This document shows, piece by piece, positions 31,246 to 41,214 of a stretch of 64,000 bases of DNA (the first letter of the stretch is position 1; every line of letters begins with the position of its first letter). This DNA comes from Hermatobates lingyangjiaoensis (taxonomy: Eukaryota > Arthropoda > Insecta > Hemiptera > Hermatobatidae), in the NCBI GenBank assembly GCA_026182355.1, contig JAPFBL010000104.1:2163501-2227500 (forward strand), given 5' to 3'. The notes beneath the pieces are model-generated. The model ran no database searches. It saw nothing but the letters and a program-made list of their open reading frames with translations, and was not told the origin of the DNA. Both the position numbers and the translations under genes were made by a program.

Positions 31246-32732
31246 AATGGTTTGTTTAGGTCAGGAAATTGGAGCAACAGCGGGCCCCGCAACGCCTTCT
31301 TACACTGCTCCACTGCTTCTCTTAGATCTTCTGTTTGTATAAACTTCTTTCCTTTCTTTAAACTGTCCGTCAAGGGGTTCGTGATTGCTGCAAAGTCCTT
31401 TACGTACCTTCTATAGAAACCTATCATACCTAGAAAAGCCCTGATGTCTTTGGGTCCCTTTGGATAGGGTAATCGATCTATTGCTTCAACCTTCTTAGGG
31501 TCGGGTCTTACTCCTTCACCTGAGATAAGGTGCCCCATAAATCTAACCTCTTTTTGATATAAGCGGGTTTTATCCATCGCTACCTTTAAGCCAAAGTCCC
31601 TTATTCTTTTCAGCACCCTTGTAACATGTTCCTTATGCTCTTCTATTGACTTACTGAACACTATGATGTCATCCATGTAGATTTGCGTAAAGTCTTCTCC
31701 CAGTCCTTCAAGCAGTTCATCCATGAGGCGTTGGAACGTGGAAGGCGCATTCTTTAGGCCAAAGGGCATCCTCAAAAATTCGAAGTGGCCTCTATCGAAC
31801 GTAAAGGCCGTCTTCTCGACATCTCTCGGGTGCATCCTAATCTGGTGATACCCGGCCTTGAGGTCGAAGGTACTGAATACAGTTGCTCCTGCCATATGGT
31901 CGAGTATGTCTTCTATCCTTGGCAGAGGGTATCTTTCAAGCTTAGTGTACTTATTTAACTCTCTAAAATCTACTACCAACCGGTATTTAGGGGGTTTACC
32001 CTCCTCGACCTTTTTCGGGACCAGCCAAATAGGGCTCGAAAATTGCGACTTAGACCTCTGTATTATGCCCTGGTCCAGCATTTCCTTTATTTGCTCCTGC
32101 ATTATCTTTTTCAATTGGTGTGGGTACCTTCTAGGTTTCACGTAAACAACTGTACCTTCAGGGAGTTCTATTTGGTGTTTGACCCTACCTGTAGCTGATA
32201 ACCTCTGTCCTTCACTATAAAATACTTTTTCAAATTCTTTCATTAATTCACTCACCTGATGTTCTCCTGGTATCACTTTTCCACAGTTTACCGTTATTCT
32301 CTTCCCTGGTTTAACTCTCCCTTCCACGAAGTATTTCCTTTTTCCTAGTTTAATGTCCCACTTCCCTCTTTTACACTCAGGTTTTGCATTGATTCTCTCC
32401 AAAAAGTCGCACCCTAGAATAACTCCATATTTCTGGGTCTCTAAGTGGGTCACATGCACTTTCATCTCCAAGGTCTCTCCTATTAATTCTCCCATCTCTA
32501 CCTGTAATTCGCCTACCAGGCTCTTCCTTCCTGCCATGGTGACCAAGGTGCAGTTGCACGGTGTCAGCCCTGAATAATTGTCCATCCTTTTTGCCACTTC
32601 ATTGTCCATAATTGTGCTATCTGACCCTGTATCTACCAAACACTTAGTCTTCCATTTGGGAAAAAAAAATATAGGGAGCTTACCTCTTATGCTATTCCTC
32701 TGTTGCTCGCCTATATACCTCTCGCCTAACCT
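31242..32732 (-). pseudogene. Ty3 protease and reverse transcriptase
   Basis: The frame is open from directly after the gag UGA. It contains the aspartic protease motif CLVDTGSDSTI, then the RT domains: SSPIWLVPKK, FSTFDLKAGYHQI (first catalytic Asp), FLRMPFGLKNAPSTF, and IYMDDIIVFS (YMDD box about 320 residues after the protease motif), then GFYRRYVKDFAAI. It ends at an in-frame TAA at 31244-31242, caused by the shift into the RNase H frame. RT copies the element RNA in the particle. The domains themselves look intact. Confidence 0.9.
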
Positions 32733-33926
32733 TCAATCCTTCTTCCTCTTCTCTCGAATAGCGATCCTCCCACCACGAGTCTCTTCCAGTGAAGGCCACT
32801 TCCCTCGCTCGTACCAGCGCTCGTGTCGTTCTATCGATGTCTCTTGCTCCGACCCTGTTGACTCTGATGAGCTCCCGTCCTCTGAAGAGCCTTCCCCTTT
32901 TTGTCTTCTCCTGCCCCACATCTTCTCCCGCCGGGTTGTGTTAACTTCCATGGGCTCATCACTTGGTGTTGGTCTATACTGTTTCGTTCGTGGTCTCTCC
33001 TTGCGATATAAATACGGACACTCTCGCGCGAAGTGACCGAGTTCACCACACTCCCAACATCCTCTTCTTACTGGCTTCTCTCTTCGCGTGTAGCCTCCCA
33101 CTGCCTCATAGCTGTTCCTCCTGGCTTGAGATCTTCTCTCTTCAAAACGTCCCCGTGGCTTCCTCTCCTGTGAATACCTCCCTTGTCCTCGATCCTCATA
33201 GGCTCTTGCTCTGAATTGCCTATCCTGAGGTACTCTCCTCCTGGTCACAACTGCCCATCCTCCTTCTGACTTCCCTCTGTATATAACACCGTTATCTTCT
33301 CGGTCCATTTCTTCCTCCCGGATGGCATTAATTGTCTCCTCGAGACTAGTGGGCTTCATGATACGGAGGGCCATTCTCACTCGTTCTGGAGCTGCCTTGA
33401 GGAGAATTTCACTGGCTATCTCTTCATATATCGTCGTTCTCCATTTCGCTTCTTGACTGTCTGTGCACTTTTCATTTATCTTCATAGTTAATTTCCTTGT
33501 CGCATCCCCCAATCTGCGCCCGAACTCAGCGCAGGTCTCACCATTCTCCTTCCGCATTTCAAAAATTTTTAGCGCACTTCTAGCTACAGGCTTTGCGGCT
33601 CCAGCATATCTGTCCTTAAGGGCTGCTCGCACCGCACTCCACTCCGCACAAAACGTAAGTCCTAACTCCAGCATCACCGTAAGGCTGACCCTGGCGAGGA
33701 AGTAGGTCTTGATGTTCTTGTCTGTAGCTGGGTCTAGTTGAGTTGTGACTAACTGCTCGTTGATGCAGTCCATTCTCTCTATGAACAAGTCCAACTCTCG
33801 AGCATCACCCTCGAACCTCTTTATCGAATCTAATAGGTTCATCAGGTACCCTCCTTTTGCTACTCTCGCTTGTTCTATTTTCATTGCGAGCCTAACATCG
33901 GCTCCTGTTGTCTGTTTACTCGTCAT
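32733..33926 (-). CDS. Ty3 Gag (capsid-nucleocapsid)
   Basis: About 397 residues from the first ATG (33926-33924). An earlier GTG at 33947 is also open but is less likely. The body is a retrotransposon Gag domain (WSAVRAALKDRYAG, ETCAEFGRRLGDATRKL). One zinc knuckle CWECGELGHFAREC (CX2CX4HX4C) follows, about 108 residues before the end, then a charged Arg/Glu/Ser-rich tail. Gag assembles the particle and packages RNA. The ATG is only about 70 nt from the LTR, so the leader is very short. The ORF ends in UGA at 32735-32733; pol continues in the same frame, which suggests stop readthrough or a recent nonsense change in a single gag-pol ORF. Confidence 0.88.
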   Translation of the reverse strand: MTSKQTTGADVRLAMKIEQARVAKGGYLMNLLDSIKRFEGDARELDLFIERMDCINEQLVTTQLDPATDKNIKTYFLARVSLTVMLELGLTFCAEWSAVRAALKDRYAGAAKPVARSALKIFEMRKENGETCAEFGRRLGDATRKLTMKINEKCTDSQEAKWRTTIYEEIASEILLKAAPERVRMALRIMKPTSLEETINAIREEEMDREDNGVIYRGKSEGGWAVVTRRRVPQDRQFRARAYEDRGQGRYSQERKPRGRFEERRSQARRNSYEAVGGYTRREKPVRRGCWECGELGHFARECPYLYRKERPRTKQYRPTPSDEPMEVNTTRREKMWGRRRQKGEGSSEDGSSSESTGSEQETSIERHERWYERGKWPSLEETRGGRIAIREKRKKD

Positions 33927-33977
33927 GTTGGTTTCTACACTGGACACAACACTACACTATTAAACAGTTGGCGAATG

Positions 33978-33996
33978 ATCCCGGGTTTCGGCACCA
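33978..33996 (-). promoter_or_regulatory. primer-binding site, tRNA-Phe type
   Basis: On the minus strand TGGTGCCGAAACCCGGGAT, starting at the last base of the 5' LTR. It is complementary to the 3' end of insect-type tRNA-Phe (which ends ...UUUCGGCACCA). Confidence 0.8.
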
Positions 33997-34186
33997 GTTA
34001 CGCGTGTCCGGGTAATGAATAGGTTTTTAAAAAAAAGGAATTTAAATAAACTAGCTCGCACGTGATTGAAGACAAGAATCGAGTTTTATTAGTCAGCTCC
34101 TTCTGTTTATAGGAGAGCCAATGTTGATACGGACTTCAACCCTCTAGTCTCTCGCGGGCCGGCGTCTCTCGCGGGCCGGCATTACT
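33996..34186 (-). repeat. Ty3 element 5' LTR
   Basis: 191 bp, nearly identical to 29034-29225, same AGT...ACT ends. It presumably contains the promoter on the minus strand. No sharp TATA box can be singled out. Confidence 0.9.
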
Positions 34187-34600
34187 TATATATAATACTA
34201 AAGTTTATCGGGACTGGGTCAGGTTCTTCAGGTTCAAATTAAACTCTCATTGCCAACGTTTCGGTCTTTATTTAAAACCTTTTTCATTGGCCTACAAAAA
34301 CAGAGGAAATATAAGAAATAATACAATCATTCAAAAATCATACATACATAAAAGTGCAATTAGTTACAATTGGAAATTACAGTAGAAATTTTGACTATAG
34401 GTTAGTGAGAAAACTTACAGAAGTAAAAATTTTGAAATAGAAAAACTAAGTATTACATTAAAAATTATTTTACAAAGAAAATTAGTATGTGGATTTTTAA
34501 CAACTGTAGTCTGAATGAACACGCGACACTGAACTGAAATAACCAAGCAAGGTGAACAAATTTCACCAGACAACCAAAAAGACACTAACACAATTTTTCA
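34187..34600 (-). mobile_element. 3' pseudo-LTR of a decayed PLE, family K
   Basis: This follows the coding remnant at 34600-35360. A hammerhead-like segment at about 34252-34295 keeps stem II (GGTTTT/AAGACC), GAAA, helix III and GCC/GGC, but the box is degraded (CAATGAA-like). The related terminus at 53240-53425 has CTATGGA there. Confidence 0.55.
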
Positions 34601-35360
34601 TCCATCAACAATGTTTAACTTAACACAACCGAATAAATACTATTTAAATTTGAAATGTCACTTCTATAATTAATGGATGACTGGTCCTTTCTAATATATA
34701 ACATTTCTAGAGTTTTCCTTCCCTGTTCATCCATTTCTTTGGCTATTGTTTTTATTTTATCAAAATCAAAATTATGACCTTCATTAATACTGTGTGCAGC
34801 AATAGCATAATTTTCTTTTTTCTTATAGAATAATTGTATTGGCAAGTCCTTTCCTTTAAAAAATGACTGGTTTCTCCATAATAAACTTTGTTGCAGTCTT
34901 TGCACTTTATTACATATATAATATTACTCTGGTAATTCCTTTAGAATCTTCTCTTTGATATTTGAAAATAACGATTTCACTTTTCTTTTGTTATAAAATG
35001 CTAAATTAACTTGAGGTAAGTGTCTTTTGAGGAGTTTTTTAATTGGTTTTGACAATCCTTCAACATATGGAAATTTAAAAAACATTCTATCTTGAACTTC
35101 TAAGTCAGTATTGTATCATTTTCTGACTCTTGTTGTTGCCTTAAATATTTTAACTAAAAACGTTCAATCAAATTTCCTGGATAATTATTTTTCGATAGTA
35201 ACTCTTTTACCCTTTTCTTATTTTTATTGTAGCATGATGAACTTACTTCTACAACTTTTTCCACCATATTCTTAACGCAATTGATTTACTGTTTCATAGG
35301 ATGGGAAGAATAGTTATTCAGTATTCTTCCAGGTCTGGTAGGTTTCGTTTACCAATCGGT
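34600..35360 (-). pseudogene. PLE GIY-YIG fragment, family K, decayed
   Basis: Minus-strand reading recovers PLE sequence with several frameshifts: a linker with LPQVNLAFYNKRKVKSLFSN, then CKDCNKVYYGETSHF (YIG-like YYG motif), ENYAIAAHSINEGHNFDFDK and LEMLYIRKDQSSINYRSD. The open part is 34615-34905. It is the same general type as family B/C endonucleases. The RT region upstream is unrecognisable beyond scraps near 35300. Confidence 0.7.
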
Positions 35361-35399
35361 TAAAATATTACCATTTTCTCCTCTTATTAGTTTTGAAAA

Positions 35400-36439
35400 A
35401 CATGTTTACATGAATGCTTTCTTCCAGCAATTACTGATATATAACAATTAATTTGCGATTGGTAGATAACATTCAGAGAAATTGATGCTTCATAATATTG
35501 AAATATAGGTTTTATAAAATAGATCATGAAAAAGGTTGACTTGGTACTGATAGCATGAAACGATAAGAACTAATCAATTATCATGCATAATAACTGTTTG
35601 CTTTATACGTTTTGGAAATTAACCAGAAGTTGTTGTTTCCTAATAGACCGACCGTTTGTTTGTAGTAAACATGTGGAATGGATGAGGTAAAGAAAGAAGA
35701 TACGTGTTGCTGAGTTACAGCTCTAAGTAGGTGTTGATCTAAAGAGGTTTCCACCTTGGAGATCGTAAACTCTACTCACGGACTTTGCCTAAAACACGGT
35801 CGACATTTTCACCTAAGTGTAAACAAGCCCACCGCAACACGCTTTCCACCAACCAGTAACATATTAACAAAAGTTTACCCTAACTGATTACTTCATTGTG
35901 TTCCATTTAACAAAAAAAATACGACAGCGTTATTGACTATGTTTTAAGAATTTAACTTTTTTTGTACTTACAACTACAAATAAAGTCTACAATTATTAAT
36001 GCAATTATTTTGACAAGAGAAATAACAAAATATTAAAGGATTCCAGAAAATCTGAGAGAAGAAAGCAACTTACTTTCTATACCTCCAAGGTAATATTTAT
36101 ATAAAATAATATATATAAATATATAAAAAGATGAAATATATAAAAAAAATCCTGAAAATTTCATAAACAACTATATTCATTTTGAATAAAAAATATTGAT
36201 TTGCATTGTTTCGAACTCTTACATTATATATTACAAACATGATACTAATTTTAACCTAATTCTTCGGTAATTCGATTACCGTGAGATTTTTTCTTATATT
36301 TACCAGATATTTTGGAGGAATATCAAAATAAATATCAAAATAGATATATTTTGTTGCCTTAAACGTAAAATATTTGCTTAAATCTTCAAGATAGATGGAG
36401 ATCAGATAAACAGATCCACTGGCTTCCTAATATTACAGA
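35400..36439. other. no recognisable gene
   Basis: A+T-rich sequence with no repeat match to the rest of the window. Confidence 0.5.
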
Positions 36440-36625
36440 TAACTTTGTAAGAGATTCGCTGGTTATAGGAACAAAAGTCATGATCTTCTATAAGAGATTA
36501 TTTTGTAACATTTTTTTTGTTTGGTTTTACTAAACTCACCCACTCACTATCTATGCAGTTTCTTGGAATGAAAAACTAATAAACATCTCCCATATTTACA
36601 TTTATATTATGTCTAAATATTGGAT
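36440..36625 (+). repeat. dispersed repeat Y, copy 2
   Basis: The reading VRDSLVIGTKVMIFYKRLF parallels VRDALAIGTNAMFSCERLF of copy 1. The downstream block GGAATGAAAAACTAATAAAC also matches. No open frame extends beyond the block. Confidence 0.5.
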
Positions 36626-38390
36626 TATATACCTAAGGTTTGATATTATGCAGTGTATTAGATACTTAATACACCTATTCTATCAAACGGTTGATATATT
36701 ACTGTATTTATTATATATACATTATATATATAATTATACAGGAAAAAGAAATGAAACTATATGCTTAAAAACAAAAAGAAAACCAAAGAAGGACAACAAC
36801 AATAACAAAAAAAAAAAGAAAAATAATACAACGGAAATGTTAAATAAAGATCTAGATAGGAGACAATAAAAGGATGTAATATAATAAAAGAGGAACATGA
36901 GGTGTCTGGAAGAGTAAAAGGTTATAAAACAACAGGATGAGTTTACACAAGATAATAGAAGGAAGTTAATTAAATTTATAAGGTAATAGAAGAGGTTAAA
37001 TAAAGTTTTAAAATATATTAAGTAAGTTTAAAGGTAGAGGTTATATGAAAAACAAGAGGAAGTCATAAGAGTAAAAGTGTTAATACGTATTAGCACTTAT
37101 TAGTTCATACTTATGATGATTAGAACTTATACTCATGCTGATATACACTTATGACTATGCTGAGTGTGACTATGAACTGGCAGGGGTTTCAGTCGGTCAA
37201 CACACTAAATTCCTTATTACAATGCCATGCATATCTGCACGGTATTAGTTGTAATGAATGCTTCCGCAATCAAATCAACTATCAAATCTCCGGCTCCGTG
37301 CATATTTTTCCTTTATAGCATCAGAGAAGGCGGATATTAGCCACCAGATCATTTCCTCGATTCAATCATTTCAGATGGTTCTATTTTAGAAATATTGATT
37401 TTGAATATCCATAATTCAATATTATTATGCATTATTATTTCCATTTTTTATTCCATTTGTTCTTTTATTTTGACTTTTTCCTTTCTCTCCCTCGCTATTT
37501 CTTTTTACTGCAGCTTAACAGCAGCGCACTATCTTATAGCAGGCCTCCTTGTCTAACGTTTCCTTAAGTTAGGTCTAGTCTTGATAGTGACAAAAGACCT
37601 AGAACATAAAAGTGAGCTGTTTCAGATATTGCTGTCTTTGCTGGATAATTTGACTCAATTCCTTGTGAAGTGTTTTATTTTGTTTGTTTATTAATATAGT
37701 AGTAGGTGAAGTCCATTGTGTTCATGGTATAGCATTCTCCATTATGATATCAATAATAGATGTTTATCTTCTTTTGTTGCATTTCTTTCTCTCAAAAAAA
37801 AAAGTTGTCTTAAATCATATTAGATATTTTGAACGTGTTGCCTATTTAGTTATATTCTTTTTCATATATATACATATTTAAAAATTATCACCCAAAAAAA
37901 TATGCGACTCAATAATATAAGGAATGAACAGAAAGCTGCTTCAAATAAAAAAAAAAATATTCACGTTTTATATTTAGGTTTTTGAGTGCAGATATTTATA
38001 TAAAAAAAAAACAAAAAAGTGAGAACTGAGTTAAGGAAGAAATATATGTGATGAAGAAAAAAAAAGATATTTGGTAAGAGGGGAGTACACTTGGCGGTGT
38101 GAGTGGGTGTTTCATAACTTACCTCTTGGATTGTAGTATACTTGAAACCCCAAGAGAGTGAAGCTCTTTCGTTCTTTTTTCGGAAACAGAATACTTGATG
38201 CTATCAAGACAGTTCTTATACCATGAACAAATAATCATCAGGATGAAGCTCACTCTTAAGCTAGTTCGTTTTCTTATTGATCTTTTCCTCTTATTAGTAG
38301 TAAAGCAAATTTTCTAATTTCCTTTTTTACTAATATTTAATTCAAGATCAATACTATAGAGTTACTTTTTACTTTTCTGTAACTTTTTTT
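36626..38390. other. no recognisable gene
   Basis: A+T-rich sequence with A-rich stretches near 36800 and 37950. At 38160-38280 an inverted pair (GAAGCTC/GAGCTTC words) surrounds CTGATGA on the minus strand, but the rest of a hammerhead is missing. Confidence 0.4.
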
Positions 38391-38398
38391 TACATATA

Positions 38399-38626
38399 AT
38401 GATGTCTAATCCATTCGGCAACCAGCAGAATAGTGATGCTAATAAATTAAGAATACTTGAAGCCCTCTATATAAAAGACTTGAACCCTACTTCAAACGCA
38501 CAAATTTGTGAAATGAACATTATCCCGAGTTGTAGGAATTTTGATAATTCCTGCAAACTGGTAATGGACATAAGTCAATTAACTGCATTGGAAAGTAGAA
38601 CTGATCAATCAGCTGCGCAGCCATGA
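38399..38626 (+). pseudogene. PLE C-terminal endonuclease fragment, family H
   Basis: This encodes only the end of the GIY-YIG domain: NSDANKLRILEALYIKDLNP (with the catalytic Glu in EALYIK), then ICEMNIIPSCRNFDN, ending QSAAQP. It parallels LQILEALYIKERNPSINLQ of family E, so families E and H are related. It is followed by the family H pseudo-LTR with a hammerhead. Confidence 0.75.
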
Positions 38627-38940
38627 GAAGCTGAACGTTTGATTAGGCTGGATAGCACCGTCAACCAAACGTATCACGTCTGAAATGGCGAATTTTAGTT
38701 GATCTGATCCTGCAATCTGAGTGGCTCGTATTTTTAATTTGCACATTCTGATTGCATAGAGTTTTTCTTCATTTTTGTTTTATATATGTGTTGTTTTCCA
38801 TATCATTAACCCGAAGATGACTTGTGTAAAAGTCGAAAGCTAGTTCGTGCGCGTTTTAACTTTTGTAAGTACTTGTTTTTTGTCACTGTAATTGTTTTTA
38901 TTTTCTGTATTTGTTTTCAATTCATTGTAATTGTTGTTGT
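38627..38940 (+). mobile_element. 3' pseudo-LTR of family H PLE
   Basis: Contains the hammerhead at 38808-38845 and a T-rich leader (TTTTAACTTTTGTAAGTAC, then repeated TTGTAATTGTT). It matches 27480-27680 on the opposite strand. Confidence 0.7.
38808..38845 (+). ncRNA. hammerhead ribozyme motif, family H
   Basis: TAAC, CCGAAGA 38811-38817, T, stem II GACTT (38819-38823) with AAGTC (38830-38834), GAAA 38835-38838, helix III AGCT, A38842^GTTCG. Helix I is AAC/GTT. The C in the second box position is shared with 27636-27675. Confidence 0.65.
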
Positions 38941-38944
38941 TTTT

Positions 38945-39874
38945 TACTTTACTATAAGTAAAATATAGTGATCGTGAAAAAATTCAATCTCGAGATTTTG
39001 ACGGAATTACATGTTTTGAGGTCCCAGAAGTCGTTTTATGAAGTTTTTTCGATGATGTCTGTGTGTGTGTGGGTGGGTGGGTCGGTGAGTGTGTTAGCAT
39101 TGCTTGTTACCACGCTACGGTCCAGAATCTTTGATGGATCAAGTTGATATTTTACACAAAAATGGGCCTCATAGGGAAGAAGATCCCTATTGTTTGGGAA
39201 GAATTATGCATGATGGGAAAGTCACTTTTTTTGCCAAAAACCGCATTTTAGAAAACATTTATTTCTCCTAAACTGATAACCCTAGAGTTTTGAAATTTTG
39301 ACATTATCTTTGAAGTTACAAATGCAACAAACGAAAAATATATTCAGAATTTTAAAACAACAGGAAGTATTTCTTTTTCAATAAAATGTAAAAATTTTGA
39401 CTTATAATTCAATCTCAAACCTTGTGAGAGCGATACAAGCCATACTGTTTGACGGATCAAAATGAAACTATGCCTAAAAATAGAACATTATGTGGAAAAT
39501 GAGTTGAGATATTTTTTTTCAAAATTACATTCGCTAAAGAGGCGTTACACTACGATTTCTGTTTTCAGAAAATGTTTTTTTGACGCTAAACGGCTCATTA
39601 AAAAATAATGAAAATTTGACCAAAAATGGAACGAAAAATTAGCAATTTATAATATAGCAGATCACCTGCTATACTTGTCGAATTTTTTATATTTTTTTAC
39701 ATTGTTTACATTGAATTAGAAATTTCTTGAGTGAATCCACTAAGATAAGATTGATATTTATAAAGAAACAATTTAAATTGTTTATTGATTTATATTAGAT
39801 GTAAGAGGAATAATATTGTGCAGGAAAATGGTATCACTCACTCTAAATAAATTCGTATATATGTTATTTGACAA
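38945..39874 (+). repeat. repeat X, left copy of a 1 kb inverted pair
   Basis: A noncoding unit beginning TACTTTACTATAAGTAAA (itself nearly self-complementary), with GTGATCGTG, TTTGACGGAATTACATG, a (TG)n(GGGT)n microsatellite at about 39060-39085, and ending GTTATTTGACAA. The reverse complement lies at 44388-45395. No protein is encoded. Confidence 0.8.
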
Positions 39875-39899
39875 TGTTATCGTCTGTTCACGATAAGCC

Positions 39900-40722
39900 C
39901 ATCAACCCCCAAAACTTCCTCCATTACAAAAGTTGTCATCCTCCTCATATTACAAAAATCTATCCCGCGGTCTCTTTCTATCCGTCTTCATCGCCTCTGT
40001 AATAATATCCAAGATCGGGAAACCAATCTTCAAAAACTCAAATGCAAATTCACTCAGCGCGGTTATCCCCCCAATTTAATCAATAGCCGACCCCACTACT
40101 ACGTATCGCTCATTACCAACTATTTCCCTGGTGTCCATAAATTAAGAAAATTTATCAAAGAACTTTACTCTATCCTTTCCTCTTCCCCCTCTACCGTTTC
40201 AGTTTTTAACCAGTTGCCCCGCATTTCCTTTAGAAGAGCCCTCAATCTCTCAAATATATTCTCCCACCGGGCTGGTAAACTTATTCAGAACCCACGAAGC
40301 AGCGGTGGCCTACAACGTTGTGGACGTCGGATGTGTCTTAACTGTCCCATTGTTGATTCTGGGTCTTTATTTACGTCTCAATTTAATCTTAATCCTTACC
40401 CTATTCACAGCCCTTTCTCCTGTATCTCCACTGATTGCATTTAACTCTTGAAATGCACCCAGCGTGATGCTTTTTACGTCGGTTTAGCATCTACGATCCT
40501 GAACCTTCGGATGAATAATCAGGCTTTCGGTTAGTAAACGCAGCAGTCTCCCTGTCATCACTCACGCTAATTCCCACCACCTCAGCTTCAATGATTGTTT
40601 CACAGTCCAAGTTCTCAAACAAGTCCCCAGTGATAACAAACATGTTACTTTAAAAGCTTCTAAGGAAGCCCACATTTGGCTCCTAGGGGCACGCTCGAAA
40701 CCTGGCTTGAATTTAAACCCTT
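39900..40722 (+). pseudogene. PLE linker and GIY-YIG fragment, family D-like
   Basis: After an early frameshift the frame reads the RT-endonuclease linker (ITNYFPGVHKLRKFIKEL, RRALNLSNIFSHRAGKL, LQRCGRRMCLNCPIVD with the conserved Cys cluster), a stop at 40442-40444, then DAFYVGLASTILNLRMN in a shifted frame (YIG-type motif), and ends GHARNLA-like with further shifts. The order matches the 56504-57673 and 61137-61562 proteins. RT is missing. Confidence 0.75.
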
Positions 40723-40954
40723 AGTTTTTTCATTTATTTACATTTTTTTATTTTATTTTATTTTTATTTATTTAATTTTTATTTTTGTATTTATTTCCTT
40801 TATTTTTTTGTTTTCTTCACTTCGATTCTCTTTTTTAAATAACAATTTTTTTCTTTGCTCTCGACTCCTTAGTTCCTTTTTTTATCTTTCTCTTTTTTAT
40901 CTGCTTTAGCCCTCACCCAGTGAGTTCATTAGTTGACTGTCTTCCCTCCGTCAA

Positions 40955-41009
40955 TTCACTTCTTCTCCTGAGGACTACCGCCATTACGGTCGAAATATTG
41001 AAAAGTGAG
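40955..41009 (+). ncRNA. hammerhead ribozyme motif, family D-like
   Basis: CTGAGGA 40968-40974, CT, stem II ACCG-CCATTA-CGGT, C, GAAA 40992-40995, helix III ATAT, U^GAAAAGTG. CACT upstream can pair with AGTG downstream across an internal loop. Stem II is offset by one base compared with the other families. Confidence 0.6.
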
Positions 41010-41068
41010 TCTTTGTTATGCTTCAGTCTATGTGTCACAGTTTATTTTAAGTGTTTTAAGTGTTATCT

Positions 41069-41086
41069 GTCCTGCCGGACCGTTTT
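41069..41086 (+). other. PLE terminal stem-loop
   Basis: GTCC-TGCC-GGAC followed by CGTTT. The same hairpin in the opposite orientation lies at 41152-41167, across the (TA)n tract. Confidence 0.6.
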
Positions 41087-41097
41087 TCGTTTATCAT

Positions 41098-41099
<2 letters not shown>

Positions 41100-41141
<42 letters not shown>
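41100..41141. repeat. (TA)n microsatellite
   Basis: Pure TA run of 42 bp between two terminal stem-loops that face each other. Confidence 0.95.
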
Positions 41142-41145
<4 letters not shown>

Positions 41146-41146
41146 T

Positions 41147-41212
41147 AAAAGAAACGGTCCAGCGGACTTTTTTAAATAAAATAAATTCAAAACGATGGAA
41201 CACATAGGAAAA
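41147..41212 (-). mobile_element. inverted PLE terminal scrap
   Basis: GAAACGGTCCAGCGGAC is the reverse complement of the terminal stem-loop. A short stretch (TAAATTCAAAACGATGGAAC) like that at 28861-28880 follows, then an abrupt switch to RT coding sequence. It is typical of the inverted 5' fragments found ahead of truncated PLEs. Confidence 0.6.
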
Positions 41213-41214
41213 TA

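Larger units (their letters stand above)
29034..34186 (-). mobile_element. Ty3/gypsy LTR retrotransposon, nearly complete
   Basis: The element is 5,153 bp with 191-192 bp LTRs that differ by about one substitution and one indel, which implies a recent insertion. LTRs begin AGT and end ACT, and both flanks are TATA-type (TATATA), consistent with a 4-6 bp target-site duplication that is hard to size inside a TA-rich site. Order on the minus strand: 5' LTR, tRNA-Phe primer site, gag, protease, RT, RNase H, integrase, polypurine tract, 3' LTR. There is no envelope-like ORF. It lies between two PLE remnants. Confidence 0.93.
40723..41086 (+). mobile_element. 3' pseudo-LTR, family D-like
   Basis: A T-rich leader (TTTATTTTA words) is followed by the hammerhead at 40955-41009 and the terminal stem-loop at 41069. 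It then ends close to (TA)n at 41100. Confidence 0.75.

Noticed and set aside
38150..38285. Minus-strand CTGATGA with GAGTGA/TCACTC flanks and GAAAGAGC, possible hammerhead
   Set aside because: The segment between the box and GAAA is about 65 nt without a convincing stem II, and helix III does not form.
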